DNA of 64,000 nucleotides from an uncultured Oscillospiraceae bacterium. Lineage in GTDB: Bacteria > Bacillota > Clostridia > Oscillospirales > Oscillospiraceae. Each line of letters opens with the position of its first letter. The stretch's first letter is position 1. Of the stretch, positions 59,814-64,000 are shown piece by piece. The position numbers and the translations under genes are program-made. The DNA is taken from NCBI GenBank assembly GCA_934591895.1, contig CAKTPP010000007.1, positions 65,509 through 129,508 of the forward strand, given 5' to 3'. The notes under the pieces were generated by a model. That model made no database searches. It was given only the letters and a program-made list of their open reading frames with translations, and was not told the DNA's origin.

Positions 59814-61313
59814 ATGGAACTACAACTGGGCAAGCAGAAGCACAGACAGTACACGCGGATCTTTGACCGTACCGAGGAGGAGACATGCAGCATCGATGCC
59901 GTCGTGCCCGACGCGCTCGGCGACCTCAGTGCGCTCGTGGTCACTGAGGGCACGTTCTGTCTTTGGAATCTCGCGTTTTCGGACAAGAGCGCGCAGATCG
60001 AGGGCTGCATTGCGGCGGATGTCGTCTATGCCGAGGAAACCGGCGCGCTGCGCAGCTTCCCCGTGGAGCTGCCGGTCAAGGTGCGCATCAGCGGCGAGAC
60101 GCTCGCAGAGGATGTGCGCCCGTGGCTGCGCTGTACGCTTGCTGCGCTGGATGCGCGCGCGGTCAATTCGCGCAAGGTACGTGTGACGGCGCGGCTGAGT
60201 CTGTGCCTGCGCGCCTACCGGGAGACGGAGCTTGCACTCACGGAGCATATCGAGAGCGACGGCGGCGCCGTGTTCACGCGCACAGAGCCGCTGTGCGTGC
60301 AGGTGCCGGTGGCCGTGGAGGAGCAGACGTTCACGGCAACGCAAATGCACCGCTTTGCCGCCGGACAGCCGGAAACCGACCGCCTGCTGTGCCATGCGGA
60401 GACGGTGCTGCTCGACGAGGTGCATATTGCCGGCGGGCGCGCAGTCGTGCAGGGACGTGTGCGCGCGACGGTCAGCTATCTGCAGCAGGGGCAGCCCTGT
60501 CCGATCGTCGAGACCTTCGAGACGCCGTTTTCGCAGCTGCTTGACTGTCCGGCGGATGCCGAGCTCTGTCTGGTGCAGGCAAGTGTCAGCCTGACGGCTG
60601 CCTATCTGAACGTGAGCACCGCAGCCGACGGCGCGACGCTCGAGGCGGAGTACCATCTGGTCGCGCAGACGGTGTGCTTCGGTGAGCTCACGGCTGCGTG
60701 CGTGACGGATGCCTATTGCAACACCGCGCAGCTGCAGCTTGAATGGGAGACGATCCCGGCTGGAACGGTGCAGCCGGCAGAGCCGCTGCGTCTGACGGCG
60801 GAGGGTACGCTTGCGTGTGATGCGGCCGCGCTGACGGTGCACGCGCAGCGCACCGAGATCTGCGGCGCTGCGGCCGATGGCTGCGATGTACTTGTGCGTT
60901 TGCTCGTGACGGACGCCGAGCAGCACGTGTCCTGCATGGAAAAACGGCTGCACCTGCCGATAGAGGCCGATGACGGCGCGCGCAGAGAGCTGCTGTATGC
61001 GCTGCCGGAGCCGGCGGCGGTCACGGCGACGGCAGACGGTTTTCTGCTGCGCGCGGCGGTCACGGCCGGCATGGCGCTGCTTTCCCCGTCCGACTTCCGG
61101 CAGGTCACCGGTGCGGCGGCGCAGGAGCGCCCGAGCCCGTATGCAGCCGTGCCTTCGCTGACGATCGTGCGCTGGAGCGGGGAAGATCTGTGGCAGCTTT
61201 CCAAGCGTTACTGCTCGAGCGAGCGGTGTATCCGCGAGACGAACGGCCTCTCGGAGGACGATGCACCGGCCGAGCAGCCGCAATATCTCCTCATCCCGAA
61301 GACGGAGGTGTAG
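59814..61313 (+). CDS. SPOCS (DUF3794) and LysM domain protein, SipL-like
   Basis: 499 residues. Two or three SPOCS-type beta domains (for example LPVKVRISGETLAEDVRPWL and VLLDEVHIAGGRAVVQGRVRATVSYL) and a C-terminal LysM (SLTIVRWSGEDLWQLSKRYCSSERCIRETNGL...YLLIP). In Clostridioides difficile SipL has this layout and tethers the spore coat basement protein SpoIVA to the forespore. AAGGAG lies 9 bases before the ATG. No signal peptide is seen, which fits a mother-cell protein. Role in coat assembly is inferred from domain order. Confidence 0.85.
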   Translation: MELQLGKQKHRQYTRIFDRTEEETCSIDAVVPDALGDLSALVVTEGTFCLWNLAFSDKSAQIEGCIAADVVYAEETGALRSFPVELPVKVRISGETLAEDVRPWLRCTLAALDARAVNSRKVRVTARLSLCLRAYRETELALTEHIESDGGAVFTRTEPLCVQVPVAVEEQTFTATQMHRFAAGQPETDRLLCHAETVLLDEVHIAGGRAVVQGRVRATVSYLQQGQPCPIVETFETPFSQLLDCPADAELCLVQASVSLTAAYLNVSTAADGATLEAEYHLVAQTVCFGELTAACVTDAYCNTAQLQLEWETIPAGTVQPAEPLRLTAEGTLACDAAALTVHAQRTEICGAAADGCDVLVRLLVTDAEQHVSCMEKRLHLPIEADDGARRELLYALPEPAAVTATADGFLLRAAVTAGMALLSPSDFRQVTGAAAQERPSPYAAVPSLTIVRWSGEDLWQLSKRYCSSERCIRETNGLSEDDAPAEQPQYLLIPKTEV

Positions 61314-61339
61314 TTTTCGCGCAAAAATGCGGATTTTCC

Positions 61340-61368
61340 TTGCCACGCGGCTTTGTTTGTGTTAAAAT
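61340..61368 (+). promoter_or_regulatory. Promoter of yebC
   Basis: TTGCCA, 17 bases, TAAAAT, 33 bases before the ATG. Confidence 0.78.
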
Positions 61369-61401
61369 GTTCAAAGCATTTTAGCAAGAGGAGTTGTAAC
61401 T

Positions 61402-62133
61402 ATGTCCGGACATTCCAAGTGGCATAACATACAGAAAACCAAAGGCGCGCAGGACGCCAAGCGCGCGCAGGCGTTCACGAAGATCGCCCGCGAGATGATC
61501 GTGGCCGTCAAAGAGGGCGGCAGCGGCGACCCCAATAACAATTCCCGCCTCGCGGCTGTCATTGCCAAGGCGAAAGCCGCCAACATGCCGAACGATAACA
61601 TCAAGCGCACGATCGATAAGGCGCTCGGCTCCGGCAACACCGATAACTACGAATCCATCACCTATGAAGGCTACGGTCCGTCCGGTGTCGCTATCATCGT
61701 CGAAACGATGACTGACAACCGCAACCGCACCGCCTCCGAGGTACGTCACTACTTTGATAAGTACGGCGGAAACATGGGCGCGACCGGCTGCGTGTCGTGG
61801 TCGTTTGACAAAAAGGGCGTCATTGTCATCAACGATGAGGATCAGGAGCTCGAGGAAGACAAGGTCATGGAGGATGCGCTCGAAGCCGGCGCGGCCGATT
61901 TTGCGCCCGACGAAGGCGTCTACACGGTCTATACCGATCCCGATGACGTTGCGGCGGTGGCCGAGGCGCTCACAAACGCTGGCTATGAGCTGCTGAGCGC
62001 GCAGGTCGAGATGGTGCCGCAGAACACCATCAAGCTTACCGACGAGGGCGACATCAAAAACCTTCAGAAGATGCTCGACATGTTCGAGGACAACGAAGAT
62101 GTCCAGAACGTGTGGCACAACTGGGAAGAGTGA
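61402..62133 (+). CDS. yebC: YebC/PmpR family protein
   Basis: 243 residues. MSGHSKWHNIQKTKGAQDAKR is diagnostic, with NMPNDNIKRTIDKALG and YEGYGPSGVAIIVE following. The family acts as transcription regulator or, in recent work, as a translation factor easing ribosome stalling at proline stretches. AAGAGGAG lies 10 bases upstream. Single-gene unit with own promoter and terminator. Confidence 0.96.
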   Translation: MSGHSKWHNIQKTKGAQDAKRAQAFTKIAREMIVAVKEGGSGDPNNNSRLAAVIAKAKAANMPNDNIKRTIDKALGSGNTDNYESITYEGYGPSGVAIIVETMTDNRNRTASEVRHYFDKYGGNMGATGCVSWSFDKKGVIVINDEDQELEEDKVMEDALEAGAADFAPDEGVYTVYTDPDDVAAVAEALTNAGYELLSAQVEMVPQNTIKLTDEGDIKNLQKMLDMFEDNEDVQNVWHNWEE

Positions 62134-62161
62134 GCTGCCTGTTTCTGTTTTATCAGCGATC

Positions 62162-62198
62162 ATGATGGAGAGATGCTTGCATCTCTCCATCATTTTTT
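62162..62198 (+). terminator. Terminator of yebC
   Basis: A 14-bp stem (ATGATGGAGAGATG and complement) around CTTG is followed by T6. Confidence 0.93.
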
Positions 62199-62302
62199 GC
62201 CTTTGTGGAGCAGGATGAGCGGCATGCGTCGCTTTGAATTTCCATAAATTATACACAAATGTGCTGTTTTGCCCCAAAAGTGAACATTTTGTGTATTCCG
62301 AA

Positions 62303-62331
62303 TTGCCGTTTCCGTCGCGCTGTGATAACAT
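62303..62331 (+). promoter_or_regulatory. Promoter of the zinc-ribbon gene
   Basis: TTGCCG, 17 bases, TAACAT, 48 bases before the ATG at 62380. Confidence 0.65.
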
Positions 62332-62379
62332 GCAAGCGTGGAGCGCGTCTCCACCCGCGATAGAAACGGAGGGAAAGAG

Positions 62380-62652
62380 ATGAAATACTGTCAGCAGTGT
62401 GGAAGCCAGCTGGTCGATCAGGCAGTCATGTGTCCGAATTGCGGCTGTGCAGTGCAGGAGCCGGCCAATCAGCAGGAAGATCAGCCGTCAACGGGGCTGA
62501 ATGTCTTGGCATTCTTGTTTCCGCTGATCGGTCTGATTTTGTACCTGAGCTACAAAAAGACGGCGCCGGTGCGCGCCAAGGCGATCGAAAAGTGGACGCT
62601 GATCGGCTTTGTGGCCGGAATCGTGATCTCGGCGGTCAGTCAGGCGCTATAA
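62380..62652 (+). CDS. Zinc-ribbon membrane protein
   Basis: 90 residues. N-terminal zinc ribbon MKYCQQCGSQLVDQAVMCPNCG (two CxxC pairs), a polar linker, then two hydrophobic helices (LNVLAFLFPLIGLILYLSY and WTLIGFVAGIVISAVSQAL). This is a common layout in Firmicutes for small proteins of unknown function. GGAGGG lies 6 bases before the ATG. An earlier in-frame GTG at 62338 lacks a binding site. Confidence 0.82.
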   Translation: MKYCQQCGSQLVDQAVMCPNCGCAVQEPANQQEDQPSTGLNVLAFLFPLIGLILYLSYKKTAPVRAKAIEKWTLIGFVAGIVISAVSQAL

Positions 62653-62768
62653 AACGTGCTCGCGGGTGAAATGCAAGCTCTGCATTTTACCCGCTTTTTA
62701 CACGGTCGCGGTGTCGGCAGTGACATGAATGTGCTATGCTGTCTCCAAAACATCAGGGAGGCAGCGGC

Positions 62769-63029
62769 ATGAAGCGGATGCGATTATGGGATGGCGTTTC
62801 GACAATTCTGGTTATGTTCGGGTTGGGTTTATACGGCAGCAGCTGCTGCTATGGCGTCCGGGTGCTGGTATATGCAGCGCTTGGGTGCATCATAGCCGGT
62901 GTGATCATCGCCCTGTGTACGCAGCGCTGTCCGTTTTGCCGCCGTTACCTCGGCATGATGTTTTTCACCGGCAGGAAAACGTACTGCCCACATTGCGGCA
63001 GTGATGTGCACGCGGACAGAAATGTTTGA
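62769..63029 (+). CDS. Small membrane protein with C-terminal zinc ribbon
   Basis: 86 residues: two hydrophobic helices (VSTILVMFGLGLYGSSCCYG and VLVYAALGCIIAGVIIAL), then CPFCRRYLGMMFFTGRKTYCPHCG, a CxxC/CxxC ribbon at the C-terminus, the reverse order of the preceding gene. GGGAGG is 7 bases before the ATG. An extended -10 (TGCTATGCT) lies upstream at about 62732-62740. Function unknown. Confidence 0.75.
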   Translation: MKRMRLWDGVSTILVMFGLGLYGSSCCYGVRVLVYAALGCIIAGVIIALCTQRCPFCRRYLGMMFFTGRKTYCPHCGSDVHADRNV

Positions 63030-63054
63030 CAGCGCCGTCGTTTTCCGCTATGCT
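63026..63054 (+). promoter_or_regulatory. Promoter of the amidase gene
   Basis: TTGACA, 17 bases, TATGCT. The -35 box overlaps the stop codon of the upstream gene. Confidence 0.83.
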
Positions 63055-63086
63055 GGGTGCATCGATCATGCGAAAGCGGGGATACC

Positions 63087-63911
63087 ATGAAACTTGGTCT
63101 GTGCCAGATGCCGGTCACGGCATCGAGGCAGGAAAATCACGCGGCCATGCGCCGCTATGTGCGCGATGCCGCCGCGGCCGGCTGTGATCTGGTCGTGCTG
63201 CCGGAGATGTGGTGCTGTCCATACAGCAACGCAGCATTTGTAGAATACGCCGAGCCGCAGGGCGGTGAGACGTGGCAGCTTCTGCGCGACACTGCGCGCG
63301 CGTGCCGCGTCTGGCTCGTCGCGGGCTCCGTACCGGAGCGTGACGGGGACGCGATCTACAACACCTGCTATGTCTTTGATCCGAACGGGACGCAGCGGGC
63401 CAAGCACCGCAAGGTGCATCTGTTTGACATTGATGTGGCGGGCGGTCAGCGGTTTTTCGAGTCCGACACGCTCTCGCCCGGACAGCACTACACGCTCTTT
63501 GACACGCCGTTCGGCAAGGTTGGCGTTGCCATCTGCTTTGACGTGCGCTTTGCAGAGCTGTTTCGCATCCTTGCCCTTGAGGGCGCGCGGCTGATCGTTG
63601 TTCCGGCGGCGTTCAATATGACGACCGGTCCGGCGCATTGGGAGCTGCTGTTTCGCGCGCGGGCGCTCGATAACCAGTGCTTCCTCGCGGGCTCTGCCCC
63701 GGCGCGGGATGAAACGGCGGGCTATGTCTCCTATGCGCACTCGCTCGTGTGTGACCCATGGGGGCGCGTGCAGGCACAGGCCGGTGCAGCGCCGACGCTG
63801 CTGATCTGTGACATTGACCTTGCGGAGACGGACGCCGTCCGCGCGCAGATCCCGGTTCTGGGTGCGCGGCGAACCGATCTGTATCGGCTCGAATATGAAA
63901 AGGACTCGTGA
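63087..63911 (+). CDS. Carbon-nitrogen hydrolase, Nit2/omega-amidase-like
   Basis: 274 residues. The catalytic triad of the nitrilase superfamily is visible: Glu in VVLPEMWCCPYS, Lys in KHRKVHLFDID, Cys in VAICFDVRFAELFR. The sequence near the Cys and the FFES segment fit Nit2/omega-amidase, which deamidates alpha-ketoglutaramate or ketosuccinamate. The start at 63087 has GGGGA upstream; an earlier in-frame ATG-like start is near the -10 box. The last codons lie within the terminator stem. Confidence 0.88.
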   Translation: MKLGLCQMPVTASRQENHAAMRRYVRDAAAAGCDLVVLPEMWCCPYSNAAFVEYAEPQGGETWQLLRDTARACRVWLVAGSVPERDGDAIYNTCYVFDPNGTQRAKHRKVHLFDIDVAGGQRFFESDTLSPGQHYTLFDTPFGKVGVAICFDVRFAELFRILALEGARLIVVPAAFNMTTGPAHWELLFRARALDNQCFLAGSAPARDETAGYVSYAHSLVCDPWGRVQAQAGAAPTLLICDIDLAETDAVRAQIPVLGARRTDLYRLEYEKDS

Positions 63912-63929
63912 AGATCACGAGTCTTTTTT
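63903..63929 (+). terminator. Terminator overlapping the amidase stop
   Basis: GACTCGTG and complement around AAGAT, followed by T6. The stop codon (63909-63911) lies in the stem and loop. Confidence 0.9.
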
Positions 63930-63939
63930 GTATAGCGAA

Positions 63940-63962
63940 AACCACTCGCTAGGCGAGTGGTT
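63940..63962 (-). terminator. Hairpin, probable terminator for a leftward gene outside the window
   Basis: AACCACTCGC and complement around TAG. On the minus strand it is followed by TTTTCGC. The last 38 bases of the window show nothing else I can support. Confidence 0.55.
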
Positions 63963-64000
63963 CCAAAGAAGCCTTGTGGCGATGATGAAGACAAAAAACT

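Overview
The window looks like chromosome from a GC-rich, endospore-forming member of the Clostridia, probably Oscillospiraceae-like (inferred from content, not from a database search). Evidence for sporulation: a YunB homologue, an alpha/beta-type small acid-soluble spore protein, a SpoVB-type flippase and a SPOCS/LysM (SipL-like) protein. The PASTA kinase PrkC, CdaA/CdaR c-di-AMP synthesis, RemA and RqcP point to a Gram-positive cell. Most genes have strong GGAGG-type ribosome binding sites, and many promoters match TTGACA-17-TATAAT.

Layout. 1-3.2 kb: the end of a large Ig-like surface protein, tRNA-Asp and tRNA-Thr, a RelA/SpoT-type HD protein, and RNase P RNA. 3.2-9.6 kb: murD, yunB, ligA, nadE, tatD and a tyrosine phosphatase in a tight run. 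9.7-18.3 kb: an atypical sensor kinase, gap, a SpoVB-type flippase, mazG, hup, rqcP, a P-loop protein, pgi and a D-Ala-D-Ala carboxypeptidase. 18.5-27.2 kb: an AI-2E family permease, cysteine desulfurase, mtaB, the serC-serA serine operon, an ECF S component, an AlaX editing protein and an SASP. 27.4-38.2 kb: a complete type I-E CRISPR-Cas locus (cas3, cse1, cse2, cas7, cas5, cas6, cas1, and a cas2-DEDDh exonuclease fusion), then 20 identical repeats and a promoter-bearing pseudo-repeat region. 38.2-49.9 kb: glmS, guaA, ispD-ispF, a DUF3343/class V aminotransferase pair, cdaA-cdaR, rseC-like, yicC-remA-gmk-rpoZ. 49.9-59.5 kb: priA-def-fmt-rsmB-rlmN-prpC-prkC-rsgA, in the order familiar from Bacillus but without coaBC between rpoZ and priA. 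59.5-64 kb: a small membrane protein, the SPOCS/LysM protein, yebC, two zinc-ribbon membrane proteins and a Nit2-like amidase.

Most unusual signals. (1) A ~200-bp, hairpin-rich, transposase-less repeat occurs three times in full (near 2.6, 24.7 and 26.8 kb) and once as a remnant (42.4 kb). Each full copy sits inside a GC-rich hairpin that has been duplicated, so the locus-specific 24-31 bp palindrome flanks the insert on both sides. I know of no described family with this behaviour. (2) Just beyond the CRISPR array a near-consensus promoter, a handle-like motif, a truncated CRISPR repeat and a terminator outline a possible stand-alone crRNA-like RNA. (3) The base after every one of the 20 repeats is a pyrimidine, which suggests a PAM-derived 29th repeat position. 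(4) Several leaders place a ribosome binding site within or beside long hairpins.
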